Origin: Leptolyngbya sp. NIES-2104
GTDB lineage: Bacteria > Cyanobacteriota > Cyanobacteriia > Leptolyngbyales > Leptolyngbyaceae
DNA length: 64,000 nucleotides
Direction: 5' to 3'
Assembly: GCF_001485215.1 (NCBI RefSeq)
Contig: NZ_BBWW01000001.1
Coordinates: 2,294,001 to 2,358,000 of the forward strand
Shown: piece after piece, positions 8,826 through 16,600 of the stretch
Layout of the letters: the number at the start of each line of letters is the position of its first letter
Numbering within the stretch: position 1 is the first letter of the stretch
Translations under genes and position numbers: made by a program
Notes under the pieces: model-generated
The model's database searches: none
What the model was told of the DNA's origin: nothing
What the model saw: the letters and a program-made list of their open reading frames with translations, nothing else

Positions 8826-9524
8826 TTAAGCAGTCGCGAGTGTTTCAGAAACAGGTGTGAGCAATTTAACCATTGCTTGAGCAACTCCGATCGCAGAAGC
8901 GGGATTTTGACCTGTCACTAAACGATCTCTGACTACAACCTTTTCTTGAAAATTCGCAGCTTTCTCAATCGTTGCACCTCGATCGATTAACGTTGATTCG
9001 AGCAGAAACGGCACCACTTCAGTCAGTTCAACGGCAGATTCTTCCTCATTCGTAAACGCTGCAACTGTTTTTCCAGCAACTAAATACTGATTGTTCAGCT
9101 TCAAGTTCACTAATCCAGCGGGACCGTGACAAACTGCGGCAACGATGCCACCTCGATCGTAGATTGTTTCTGCAATGCGATCGAGTTCTGGCGTATTCGG
9201 AAAGTCCCACATCGTGCCATGTCCGCCTGCGTAGAAAATAGCATCATACTCAGTCGGATCAATTTGATCAGGTCGTTTTGTATTCTCGACTTGAGACATT
9301 TTTTCAGGATTTTCAACAAAGGCTTGATTTAGTGGATCGCTCAGATCAACACCAATCATCGGAGCTTTGCCACCTTTCGGACTGACGTAATCGATCGCGA
9401 AATTTGCTCGATCAAAGACTGCGACTGGATGACTCACTTCTGGAAGATAGAAGCCCGTTTCTTTGCTTGTGTTTCCTAACGTGTCGTGGCTAGTCAGAAC
9501 AATCAGAACTTTCTTAGACATCAT
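8826..9524 (-). CDS. DJ-1/PfpI family protein (class I amidotransferase-like)
   Basis: About 232 residues of the DJ-1/PfpI superfamily, close to the Hsp31-like or ThiJ subgroup. The nucleophile elbow is IVAAVCHGPAGLVNL, with the conserved cysteine followed by histidine. FYAGGHGTMWDFP supplies the glycine-rich loop. Members act as glyoxalases, chaperones or proteases; which applies here cannot be told. I chose the tandem ATGs at 9524/9521 (MMSKKVLIVL) because GAGG lies 5 bases upstream of the first; the longer frame has no family similarity. It is divergent from a LysR regulator and is a likely target of it. Confidence 0.9.
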   Translation of the reverse strand: MMSKKVLIVLTSHDTLGNTSKETGFYLPEVSHPVAVFDRANFAIDYVSPKGGKAPMIGVDLSDPLNQAFVENPEKMSQVENTKRPDQIDPTEYDAIFYAGGHGTMWDFPNTPELDRIAETIYDRGGIVAAVCHGPAGLVNLKLNNQYLVAGKTVAAFTNEEESAVELTEVVPFLLESTLIDRGATIEKAANFQEKVVVRDRLVTGQNPASAIGVAQAMVKLLTPVSETLATA

Positions 9525-9597
9525 TAATTCCTCGGTCAACAACTTCATCCTAGAGAGAGTTTGACTAAAATACAAATTATGAAAATTGGATGATTCT

Positions 9598-9611
9598 ATA
9601 AATCTATTTAT
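9598..9611. promoter_or_regulatory. AT-rich palindrome at the LysR start
   Basis: The 14-mer ATAAATCTATTTAT has perfect 6-bp arms separated by CT and overlaps the chosen start codon of the LysR-type gene. It lies in the 85-bp gap between divergently read genes, where LysR-type regulators usually bind. Operator function is inferred from position and symmetry only. Confidence 0.4.
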
Positions 9612-10455
9612 GGTTAATCTCGAATGGTATCGGAGCTTCGTCGCGGTGTACCGAGTCGGAACTGTTTCGGGAGCCGCAGAAAGTTTGTACCTCACTCAGC
9701 CTGCGGTAAGTCAACATATTGCAGCATTAGAAGGAATGTTAAAGGTGGCATTGTTTCAGAGAATGCCGCGTCGAATGTTACCCACTGAGGCGGGAAAACG
9801 GCTCTATACTCGTGTTGTGAATGCGATCGAGACTCTAGAATCCGTTTCACCTCTCACAGAGTCGCCTTTAATTCGATTAGGAACACCCAGCGAATTTTTT
9901 AGCGAATATGTTTTAAAGCGATTGAATCAAGACACTAATTTCGCTGTGCAGTTCGGACTTGTACAGGACTTGATTGAGCGACTGTTAGCCGATCAGATTG
10001 ATTGCGCGATCGCAACTCAAAAAGTCGCTCATTCTGCGATCGAATATCATCCCATCTATGAAGAAAGCTTCTGGCTCGTTGCTCCACCGAACGTTGAGAT
10101 TGAGCGATCGGAACAATGGCTTCAACAACAATCTTGGATTGCTTACGGTGAAGACTTACCAATCATTCGACGGTTTTGGCGCGTTGTGTTTGGACGGCGT
10201 TTAGAAGCGAATCCTCAGTTTATTTTTCCAGATCTGAGAACAATTCGAGATGCGGTTTCTCAAGGTTTAGGAGTCAGTGTATTACCTGATTATTTATGCA
10301 CAGATTGGATTGAGCAGAATCGATTAACGGTAGTGCTAAAACCAGAAAAAGCGGTCACAAATCAGATTTGGTTAGCCTATCGGAAATCAGAACGTCGATC
10401 GCACTCAGTTCAATTTTTACTCGATCGACTTTCAGATACCGACCAAGAGCACTGA
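9610..10455 (+). CDS. LysR-family transcriptional regulator
   Basis: A 281-residue LysR-type regulator. The N-terminal winged helix-turn-helix contains VYRVGTVSGAAESLYLTQPAVSQHIAALE, and residues 90-280 form the periplasmic-binding-protein-like effector domain (a late segment reads GLGVSVLPDYL). It is divergent from the DJ-1/PfpI gene, the standard arrangement in which the regulator controls its neighbour. I chose ATG 9610 over an in-frame upstream ATG at 9586 because MVNLEWYRSFVAVYRVG gives the usual distance to the helix-turn-helix. The ligand is unknown. Confidence 0.9.
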   Translation: MVNLEWYRSFVAVYRVGTVSGAAESLYLTQPAVSQHIAALEGMLKVALFQRMPRRMLPTEAGKRLYTRVVNAIETLESVSPLTESPLIRLGTPSEFFSEYVLKRLNQDTNFAVQFGLVQDLIERLLADQIDCAIATQKVAHSAIEYHPIYEESFWLVAPPNVEIERSEQWLQQQSWIAYGEDLPIIRRFWRVVFGRRLEANPQFIFPDLRTIRDAVSQGLGVSVLPDYLCTDWIEQNRLTVVLKPEKAVTNQIWLAYRKSERRSHSVQFLLDRLSDTDQEH

Positions 10456-10502
10456 GGGAGTTCATTCGCTATACTGAAAGTCCGCCATCGTCTATACAAT
10501 TT

Positions 10503-11366
10503 ATGTCCTTCTCAAAGTCAGCACTCGTCGGACTTAGAGCCGATCAGTTCCGCCATCCTTTAGATTTAGAGGCAACAAACGCACTGAAGCAACTACCCGG
10601 ATTAGATTTAGCAATCCGAACGCTTCTCGGTCCGATCGCAGAACAGTTTTTCTATCTAGAAAATATCGCTTCCAGCATTCTTGTCAGCGAACAACAGCTT
10701 CCAGACCTTCACAAGCTGCTCGTTGAAGCTGCTCGAATTCTCGACCTCGAAGCCCCACAGCTTTATGTTCGTCAGCATCCGGTTCCAAACGCCTACACCT
10801 TCGCGATGCGTGGTAGACAACCGTTTGTCGTGATGCACACTTCGCTGATCGAACTGCTCACCCCCGAAGAAATTCAAGCGGTGATCGCTCACGAATTAGG
10901 ACATCTCAAATGTGACCACAGCGTCTATTTGACCCTCGCGAATGTTCTCGTGTTAGCTGCCGGACAACTGCCATTCCCGATCGGTGGAGTCATTACCCAA
11001 GGCTTACAAGCGCAAATTATGAACTGGGTGCGCTGTGCAGAATTTACCTGCGATCGCGCTGCCCTCCTTGCCACTCAAGACCCCCGCATCACCATGTCTG
11101 TGATGATGAAACTCACAGGTGGATCACCGACATTAGCAAAACAGTTAAACCTTGATGCCTTCATCGCTCAAGCCCGCGCTTACGATGACATCAGCAAAAC
11201 TGAAATGGGTGAAATGCTCAAACAGCTTCAAACCGCCCAACTCTCGCATCCGGTTCCGGTGCTAAGAGCGCGAGAAATCGATCGCTGGGCAAGCTCCCAA
11301 GAATATCAATCCTTGATCGATGCGAAATCAAAAGACGCTGCAAGAGGCGGCTGGCGTAATTGGTAA
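10503..11366 (+). CDS. M48 family zinc metallopeptidase
   Basis: A 287-residue M48 (Ste24/HtpX-like) peptidase. The zinc-binding site HELGH lies in EIQAVIAHELGHLKCDH, and the third ligand is probably the glutamate in CAEFTCDRAA, about 60 residues later. One moderately hydrophobic stretch follows the HELGH motif, so it may be membrane-associated. I chose ATG 10503 (MSFSKSALVGL), since the longer open frame overlaps the LysR gene. A small membrane protein begins 6 bp downstream and is probably co-transcribed. Confidence 0.92.
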   Translation: MSFSKSALVGLRADQFRHPLDLEATNALKQLPGLDLAIRTLLGPIAEQFFYLENIASSILVSEQQLPDLHKLLVEAARILDLEAPQLYVRQHPVPNAYTFAMRGRQPFVVMHTSLIELLTPEEIQAVIAHELGHLKCDHSVYLTLANVLVLAAGQLPFPIGGVITQGLQAQIMNWVRCAEFTCDRAALLATQDPRITMSVMMKLTGGSPTLAKQLNLDAFIAQARAYDDISKTEMGEMLKQLQTAQLSHPVPVLRAREIDRWASSQEYQSLIDAKSKDAARGGWRNW

Positions 11367-11372
11367 CATCCG

Positions 11373-11708
11373 ATGATCTGGACAATTCTAATCGCGCTTT
11401 ATGGATTATTAATTGCGATCGGCGGCATCATTGGCTATACGAAAGCCAGAAGCCGCATTTCGCTCATGATGGGACTAGGTAGCGGCGTTGCCCTTTTATT
11501 TGCGGCTTACGCCACCACAACGACCCCGACAAATCGAGTCGGGGCATTATTCTTCGCAAATTTGGTCGCGATCGCGCTTGCGATTTTCTTTGGTTTTCGC
11601 TGGAGAACAACTCGAAAGTTTATGCCAGCGGGACTGATGTCGATTTTAAGTATTGCAGCGACGATCGCCTTTACCGTTGGGTTTATCACTACGGCATCAA
11701 ATTCTTGA
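11373..11708 (+). CDS. TMEM14-family membrane protein
   Basis: A 111-residue protein with four hydrophobic segments. The first contains a glycine-rich stretch (GLLIAIGGIIGYTKA) and is followed by SRISLMMGLGSGVALL. This is the pattern of the TMEM14/UPF0136 family, whose plant members export fatty acids from plastids. The bacterial role is not established. It starts 6 bp after the M48 peptidase gene. The short basic loop WRTTRKFMPAG separates TM3 and TM4. Confidence 0.85.
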   Translation: MIWTILIALYGLLIAIGGIIGYTKARSRISLMMGLGSGVALLFAAYATTTTPTNRVGALFFANLVAIALAIFFGFRWRTTRKFMPAGLMSILSIAATIAFTVGFITTASNS

Positions 11709-11719
11709 TCGGATTAAAT

Positions 11720-11767
11720 CTGGAACAAAACGATACCTTATCGCCTTTACCAAGTGAAATGCGATCG
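11720..11767 (-). pseudogene. Broken copy of the 3' end of an FHA gene
   Basis: These 48 bases repeat, on the same strand, the end of the FHA gene at 12403-12451. The match has a few substitutions and a one-base deletion. Read on the minus strand it encodes DRISLGKGDKVSF and then loses frame before the terminal residues of the intact gene. No further FHA sequence is seen beyond it. It is a remnant of a duplication, and the PD-(D/E)XK gene lies between the two copies. Confidence 0.75.
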
Positions 11768-11793
11768 ATGGGATGCTGGAGTTAGACCGTCTA

Positions 11794-12393
11794 TCAAGCT
11801 GAAACCATCCAAATCAACATGCCCAAGACCTGATTCACAGGTGGAATTGGGTATTCCATCAAATCAAACGTCGCGGTTTGTCCTTCCAATTGCATAAATT
11901 TCCAAGCGCCTCCATTGGTGACACAGCCGTAAATCGTCCGCAACAGGTTCCCGTCTGCCTCATTGAATTTCTGAGCCGCAATCATTTCTGCTAAGCATTG
12001 CCCCATGCCTGATTTGAGATCTGCTTTTTTGGCTTCGACAATGATCACGGCTGGAGCTTCGATAAACATCTGTTCCGGCGATCGACTCAGAAGAAAATCA
12101 CATGTTCCAGCCAGTCCAAGTTCGGGCGCAACAGTGAAATCTTCTCCAGAAAACAAGCTAATTTGGCGATCGAGCCGTCTGCGAACTTCCATCAAGACCG
12201 GACTGATAATCAACTCCGATCGCGCTTTCTCTGATCCGGTTGCCAGTGCAACAGGTAGCCCTTCAGCGAGTTGTTCTAGCAGTAGATGACTCGGTGCGAT
12301 TGGCTCGATTTCAGGCAAAAAGCTACCGCCCTCAACCAATGTCAGATTAAAGTCGTGTTTCACTTTTCGCAAGCTGAAATCGCTGTATGCCAT
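11794..12393 (-). CDS. PD-(D/E)XK nuclease-fold protein
   Basis: A 199-residue protein with a restriction-endonuclease-like core. The order is a glutamate in VAPELGLAGTCDFLLS (the aspartate of TCDF is the expected metal ligand), then IIVEAKKADLKSG giving the E-x-K pair, then a helix with GQCLAEMIAAQKFNE like the QxxxE motif of this superfamily. The family appears in cyanobacteria as an uncharacterised conserved protein; nuclease activity is inferred. It starts 3 bp after the stop of the zinc-ribbon/FHA gene, so the two form an operon. Confidence 0.7.
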   Translation of the reverse strand: MAYSDFSLRKVKHDFNLTLVEGGSFLPEIEPIAPSHLLLEQLAEGLPVALATGSEKARSELIISPVLMEVRRRLDRQISLFSGEDFTVAPELGLAGTCDFLLSRSPEQMFIEAPAVIIVEAKKADLKSGMGQCLAEMIAAQKFNEADGNLLRTIYGCVTNGGAWKFMQLEGQTATFDLMEYPIPPVNQVLGMLIWMVSA

Positions 12394-12396
12394 CTG

Positions 12397-13038
12397 CTAC
12401 ACCTGGAACAAAAACGACACCTTATCGCCTTTACCGAGTGAAATGCGATCGCCTGCTCTCAGTCGATGCCGATTCCCCATTGGCAGCGGTGAATTGTTGA
12501 TATACGTGCCATTCGAGCTACCGACATCTTCGATATAGTAAGCATCTCCTTCGATGCGAATATCGGCATGAATTCGCGAAACGACTTCAGAATTGGGAAA
12601 GCCAGAAACATCAATATCGGGTGGAATGCGATCGTTTGGTTTTCCGATGTGAATCACAAGCAATCCAGGCGGAAGCTCAATCTCTGTACTTGTTTGTAAA
12701 TTCAATAATCGAGCAAACGACTGCTGAATCTGCGTCATGGAATTCGCTTTTGGAGCAGCTTCGGCTTGTGTCGGAAGCACGATTGGATCAGGCTCGATCA
12801 AAGGATCGGGCACAACCGGATCAGGAAGTTGTTGAGGATCGGGCAATTCAGGAGTTGACAGCATAGGAGCGCTCACAGATTTCAAGTTAAAGCCGCACTG
12901 TCCGCAGAAACCCGCATCAGATTGAACCGATGAACCGCAGTTCGGACACGCGATCGTAGAGGGCAGGGGTGTGTAACAAGATTCACACTGAACTGCACTA
13001 TCGGGATTGGGATGATTGCAATTCGGACAAACAATCAT
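12397..13038 (-). CDS. Zinc-ribbon and FHA domain protein
   Basis: About 213 residues. Two CxxC zinc ribbons open the protein (CPNCNHPNPDSAVQCESC and CPNCGSSVQSDAGFCGQC, residues 4-56). A proline-rich linker follows, and an FHA domain occupies about residues 120-213, with VVSRIHADI and SSNGTYINNSPL matching the phosphothreonine-binding loops. It would bind phosphorylated threonine on partner proteins. I chose ATG 13038 because the ribbon begins there; the frame extends to 13128 without similarity. It is the first gene of a two-gene unit with the PD-(D/E)XK gene. Confidence 0.85.
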   Translation of the reverse strand: MIVCPNCNHPNPDSAVQCESCYTPLPSTIACPNCGSSVQSDAGFCGQCGFNLKSVSAPMLSTPELPDPQQLPDPVVPDPLIEPDPIVLPTQAEAAPKANSMTQIQQSFARLLNLQTSTEIELPPGLLVIHIGKPNDRIPPDIDVSGFPNSEVVSRIHADIRIEGDAYYIEDVGSSNGTYINNSPLPMGNRHRLRAGDRISLGKGDKVSFLFQV

Positions 13039-13143
13039 TCGGGGATTTCCATCAAAATTAAATTGATCATATCCGCCAATGAAGCAGTAGAAAACGGACT
13101 TGTAATAAATACAAGCCAGATCAATCAATTTCGGGATTAAGAA

Positions 13144-13233
13144 CGGAGAGAGAGGGATTCGAACCCTCGGTACGGTTCAAGACCGTACAACAGATTAGCA
13201 ATCTGCCGCTTTCGACCACTCAGCCATCTCTCC
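13144..13233 (-). tRNA. tRNA-Ser(GCU)
   Basis: On the minus strand the acceptor stem GGAGAGA pairs with TCTCTCC. The anticodon stem GCAGA/TCTGT encloses the loop TTGCTAA with anticodon GCT. A long variable arm (GTACGGT/ACCGTAC) marks a class II tRNA, and the T-arm GAGGGTTCGAATCCCTC is intact. The discriminator base is G, as for serine tRNAs. CCA is not encoded. Confidence 0.95.
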
Positions 13234-13303
13234 AGAGTGACGAGTCACAGTATAACAAACTTCTGTGACTCGATCGCATGATTTTTGTGCGGAAGTGAAT
13301 GTT

Positions 13304-14395
13304 TTAGTGAAGAACGAGGCTAAATCCAGCTAAGAGAGCCGCGATCGCATAAAACCAACCGACGACCTGCGTTTCTGTCCATCCTGTCAGTTCCAAATGA
13401 TTGTGGAACGGCGACATCCTAAACAACCGCTTACCGACTCCATTCGCGTCTTTCGTTGCTTTGTAATAAGCGACCTGAGCAATCACAGACAGCGTTTCGA
13501 GGAAGAATAGACCGCTCAGAATCAACAGCGCAAACAGCGAATTGGTGAGTAATCCAACGGCTGCAAGTGCGCCTCCAAGCGCCAACGATCCCGTATCGCC
13601 CATAAAGACTTTTGCCGGGTTGCGATTGTGCAGGAGGAAACCAAGGCAACCTCCACTGAGCGCAGCACAGAAAATTCCAAGATCTTGATGCTCAGAAAAG
13701 ACGAGAGCACCTAAGCCGAGAAGCGCGATCGCGACCGTTCCCCCAGCCAGTCCATCCATTCCATCAGTCAAATTCGTAGCATTACTCTCAGCAACGAGGA
13801 CAAAACAAGCTAACACCCAGAACAACGCTCCCAGAGGCAATATCAGCCCGAATGGAAGCGCGATCGTGGTTAAGCTCGAATTCGTCACCATCAACCAGAC
13901 ACAGAAAGAAACGGCAAAAAAGATTTGCAGCCCCATCTTGGTTTTCGGTGAAATTCCTTTGTTCGATTTGCGGCGAATGATTTGCCAATCGTCGAGAAAG
14001 CCAATTCCCGCATACGAGAGCGTCAGTGCAGAAACGGCGATCACATTGCTATCGAATTCTGAGAGATAAAGCGCGATCGCGACCGCAACGGGAACAAAGA
14101 AGGCTCCTCCCATCGTCGGGGTTCCTGCCTTCTTTAAATGCGATTGGGGACCATCTTCGCGAATAATCTGTCCCGCCTTTAAAGCTTTAAGAAACGGCAC
14201 AGCCCAAAAACCGACCCCTGCGGTTGCGAGTCCGCTCATCCAAAGTGGAAAAGTCAGCGATGCACTCTGGCTCCAAACTCGACCACCGAAATGATCAAGA
14301 CCGATCGATGCGATCGTCATCCCGATCGTCAACAAAAGGAACAACCGTGTTCCTGAAAAATTCAAGGCTCGTCCTGTAAATAGTTTCGCGTCCAC
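13304..14395 (-). CDS. mraY: Phospho-N-acetylmuramoyl-pentapeptide-transferase MraY
   Basis: MraY of 363 residues with about ten membrane helices. It transfers phospho-MurNAc-pentapeptide to undecaprenyl phosphate at the inner face of the membrane, making lipid I for peptidoglycan. The catalytic motifs are present: FLDDWQ with GISPKTKMGLQ, the NLTDGMDGLAGG loop, and FMGDTGSLALGG. The C-terminal FRMSPFHNHLELTGW, with its histidine motif, is complete. It is not clustered with other mur genes here, as is usual in cyanobacteria. Confidence 0.97.
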   Translation of the reverse strand: MDAKLFTGRALNFSGTRLFLLLTIGMTIASIGLDHFGGRVWSQSASLTFPLWMSGLATAGVGFWAVPFLKALKAGQIIREDGPQSHLKKAGTPTMGGAFFVPVAVAIALYLSEFDSNVIAVSALTLSYAGIGFLDDWQIIRRKSNKGISPKTKMGLQIFFAVSFCVWLMVTNSSLTTIALPFGLILPLGALFWVLACFVLVAESNATNLTDGMDGLAGGTVAIALLGLGALVFSEHQDLGIFCAALSGGCLGFLLHNRNPAKVFMGDTGSLALGGALAAVGLLTNSLFALLILSGLFFLETLSVIAQVAYYKATKDANGVGKRLFRMSPFHNHLELTGWTETQVVGWFYAIAALLAGFSLVLH

Positions 14396-14442
14396 AAGAT
14401 TTCACTTCACTCTGCACAAATTACACACCACACCGGATCGCT

Positions 14443-14464
14443 AGGGGCTAGACACCTAGCCCCT
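14443..14464. terminator. Hairpin between mraY and the DUF3134 gene
   Basis: A perfect 9-bp stem AGGGGCTAG/CTAGCCCCT with a four-base loop ACAC. It lies 6 bp after the stop of the DUF3134 gene on the minus strand and before mraY. There is no T-run, so its terminator role is likely from position but not certain. Confidence 0.5.
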
Positions 14465-14470
14465 CATCGT

Positions 14471-14710
14471 CTATTCGTCTTCTAAACCGAGATCATCATC
14501 ATCGTCGTCGGTGTCAAAGGTACCGCCGTCGTTTTCCATCAGTTCGTTAATTTCTTCCTCATCATCGAGGTAGTCGAAATCCGCATTATCGCGAGCGAGT
14601 AATCGACCCGAACTTTCGAGCCAGTCGAGAATCGAAGATTCCTGCTGCATAGGAATCACCGCTGCGCGTTGGTTTCGAGTTTCTTGACGTAAGGAGGGGT
14701 TGTAAATCAT
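14471..14710 (-). CDS. DUF3134 family acidic small protein
   Basis: A 79-residue protein recognised as the cyanobacterial DUF3134 family. The N-terminus (MIYNPSLRQETRNQRAAVIP) is conserved in the family. The core is SSILDWLESSGRLLARD, and the C-terminus is extremely acidic, ending in a run of aspartates and LGLEDE. Its function is unknown. The acidic tail suggests contact with a basic partner or ion binding. It is divergent from the fibrillin-like gene across a 280-bp gap. Confidence 0.8.
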   Translation of the reverse strand: MIYNPSLRQETRNQRAAVIPMQQESSILDWLESSGRLLARDNADFDYLDDEEEINELMENDGGTFDTDDDDDDLGLEDE

Positions 14711-14990
14711 TGAGCGTTTCTATCTCCAGCAGTAGAGGGTTCTACCTTAATATTAGACTGACCGAAACACCCGAAGTGTACCACTTTGGGGCACATTTGC
14801 AAGATGTTTTTTGCTCGAATCGGAGCAATTTTTTGATTGAGTCTGATTTGTTTTAGATTCAAGCATTTTCCACGGTTTTCCGAAATTGTCAAGCAATTTG
14901 TTTTCAACCTTCAATAAAGAATGTTTTTTCACCTGAAACAGAGTTGTGGAGAGCCGTTAGGATAATTTCTATCTACTCTGGGAGCGTGTC
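14711..14990. other. Divergent intergenic region, DUF3134/fibrillin
   Basis: 280 bp between divergently read genes, AT-rich in the half nearer the fibrillin-like gene. A near-palindrome AAGTGTACCACTT lies at about 14775-14787. No convincing RNA or small gene was seen; open frames here have no protein-like features. It must hold the promoters of both genes. Confidence 0.5.
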
Positions 14991-15575
14991 ATGATCGGGA
15001 AAGCCGCTTTACTTGAAATCATTGCTGGAAAAAATCGCGGGTTGCTGGCAAATGAGGCTCAGAAACAGGGGATCATGGCAGCGATCGCACAACTCGAAGA
15101 CCGAAATCCAACTCCAAGACCGATCGAGGCTCTGAATCTGCTTGATGGCGATTGGCGACTCCTTTATACAACCAGTCGCGGCATTTTGGGAATCGATCAG
15201 TTTCCCTTTCTCAAGTTGGGACAGGTCTATCAGTGTATTCGCGCTTTAGAGGGCAAAGTTTATAACATTGCAGAAGTCTCAGGACTGCCATTTTTAGAGG
15301 GAATCGTTTCGGTTGTGGCGCGATTTCGTCCGGTTTCAGAAAAGCGAGTCGATGTGAAATTCGAGCGATCGATTATCGGCTTACAGCGTCTCGTCGATTA
15401 CCAATCGCCCGGCTACTTTATTCACCAGTTAGAATCTGATCGGAAGTTTGCTGCGATCGATTTTAGTATCGAGAACCGAGATCAGCAAGGTTGGCTAGAT
15501 ATTACCTATCTCGATGAAGACCTGCGAATCGGTCGCGGTAACGAGGGTAGTGTGTTCGTTTTAACCAAAGAGTAA
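14991..15575 (+). CDS. PAP/fibrillin family protein
   Basis: A 194-residue plastid-lipid-associated protein (fibrillin/plastoglobulin) homologue. The diagnostic segment is LLDGDWRLLYTTSRGILGI, followed by KLGQVYQCI and a C-terminal LDITYLDEDLRIGRGNEGSVFVL. The family has a lipocalin-like barrel and is linked to thylakoid lipids and photoprotection. There is no signal peptide. A PD-(D/E)XK nuclease gene starts 4 bp downstream, so the two are in one transcript. Confidence 0.92.
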   Translation: MIGKAALLEIIAGKNRGLLANEAQKQGIMAAIAQLEDRNPTPRPIEALNLLDGDWRLLYTTSRGILGIDQFPFLKLGQVYQCIRALEGKVYNIAEVSGLPFLEGIVSVVARFRPVSEKRVDVKFERSIIGLQRLVDYQSPGYFIHQLESDRKFAAIDFSIENRDQQGWLDITYLDEDLRIGRGNEGSVFVLTKE

Positions 15576-15579
15576 CCCG

Positions 15580-16344
15580 ATGCGACTTTCCCAAGGTCAT
15601 CTCAATTTATTAGAACTGTGCCCGCGAAAATTTCAGCACACGTATTTAGAACAATTAGGATCACCGAATTCTCCAGAGCAACAAGAGCGACTCTTATCGG
15701 GAAGTCGGTTCCACGCCTTGATGCAACAGTGGGAGATGGGTTTACCGATCGAGCCTTTCCTGCAAGAAGATCCGCAGCTTAGACAATGGTTTCATGCGTT
15801 TATCGGAGCCGCCCCGCAAATTCTCCAGATTCATGATCCAATGTTTCGAGAAAGCGAACATCTCCGAATGCTGGAATTTCAAGGACACATTCTGACAGTG
15901 GTATATGACCTGTTAATTTTGACCGAACAAGAAGCCCAAATTCTCGATTGGAAAACGTATCCAAAACCCTCGAAAGCAGATTTAGCTCAAAGCTGGCAGT
16001 CGCGTTTATACCCGTTTGTATTAGCGGAAACGAGCGATTATGCACCCGAACAGATTTCGATGACCTACTGGTTTTTCCAAGCAAACGGGGAAATGGCTCA
16101 AAGCTTGAAGCTGTCTTACAGTGCGAAGCAGCACGAGGAAACACGACAGGTTTTATCTCAATTGTTAAATCAGTTTAGTGAATGGCTCGATCGATACGAA
16201 ACCCAAAGCGAACCCTTCCCGCAACTCCCCGAAACTGCCTCAGAATGTTTGGACTGTAGTTTTTCGATTCGATGTCAGCGCTCCGATCAAGTTTTAGAAC
16301 CGCATGAGCTTTCTTTTGCAGAGATTCAGGAAGTTCCGCTGTGA
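15580..16344 (+). CDS. RecB/Cas4-like PD-(D/E)XK nuclease with Fe-S cysteines
   Basis: A 254-residue nuclease of the RecB/Cas4 type. The order of motifs is an N-terminal cysteine in LLELCPRKFQHTYL, a histidine in GSRFHALMQQWE, the catalytic aspartate in VVYDLLIL, then ILDWKTY (D-x-K) and the QSRLYPFVLAE helix. Three cysteines (CLDCSFSIRC) close the protein. One early plus three late cysteines is the 4Fe-4S staple of Cas4 and AddB. It probably acts on DNA ends. No CRISPR or cas gene is nearby. It follows the fibrillin-like gene by 4 bp. Confidence 0.82.
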   Translation: MRLSQGHLNLLELCPRKFQHTYLEQLGSPNSPEQQERLLSGSRFHALMQQWEMGLPIEPFLQEDPQLRQWFHAFIGAAPQILQIHDPMFRESEHLRMLEFQGHILTVVYDLLILTEQEAQILDWKTYPKPSKADLAQSWQSRLYPFVLAETSDYAPEQISMTYWFFQANGEMAQSLKLSYSAKQHEETRQVLSQLLNQFSEWLDRYETQSEPFPQLPETASECLDCSFSIRCQRSDQVLEPHELSFAEIQEVPL

Positions 16345-16511
16345 TCAAAAAACTCTTCCCGTTGATTGGCGCTAGTTTTCTAATGGGTGAAATGATCTCA
16401 GCCGTTCTCACACAGCGATTTATCAGCACTGCATCTAGAACCGAAGGAAAAATCGTCTGGAAGCAGGGAAGTCATATTACTGTTCAGTTACACTTTCTGA
16501 TAGAGCGGTAA
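16341..16511 (+). CDS. Possible small membrane-anchored protein
   Basis: A 56-codon frame starting with GTG, which overlaps the stop of the nuclease gene in a GTGA junction. It begins with a basic residue pair and a hydrophobic stretch (IKKLFPLIGASFLMGEMI), then a polar C-terminus ending HITVQLHFLIER. The overlap suggests translational coupling. It is too short to be sure, and I recognise no family, but the layout fits a small single-pass protein. Confidence 0.4.
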   Translation: MIKKLFPLIGASFLMGEMISAVLTQRFISTASRTEGKIVWKQGSHITVQLHFLIER

Positions 16512-16600
16512 ATTGCGCTCATTAGAAAGCCCTCGATCGTCGTTATTGGCAGATTCTTCGCGGAGGGTGACAGACAGGCTTTCGACGTTAGATTCGCACT

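Noticed and set aside
14707-14907. Minus-strand frame in the gap before the DUF3134 gene
   Set aside because: Low-complexity translation, no ribosome-binding site, no similarity; more likely promoter DNA.
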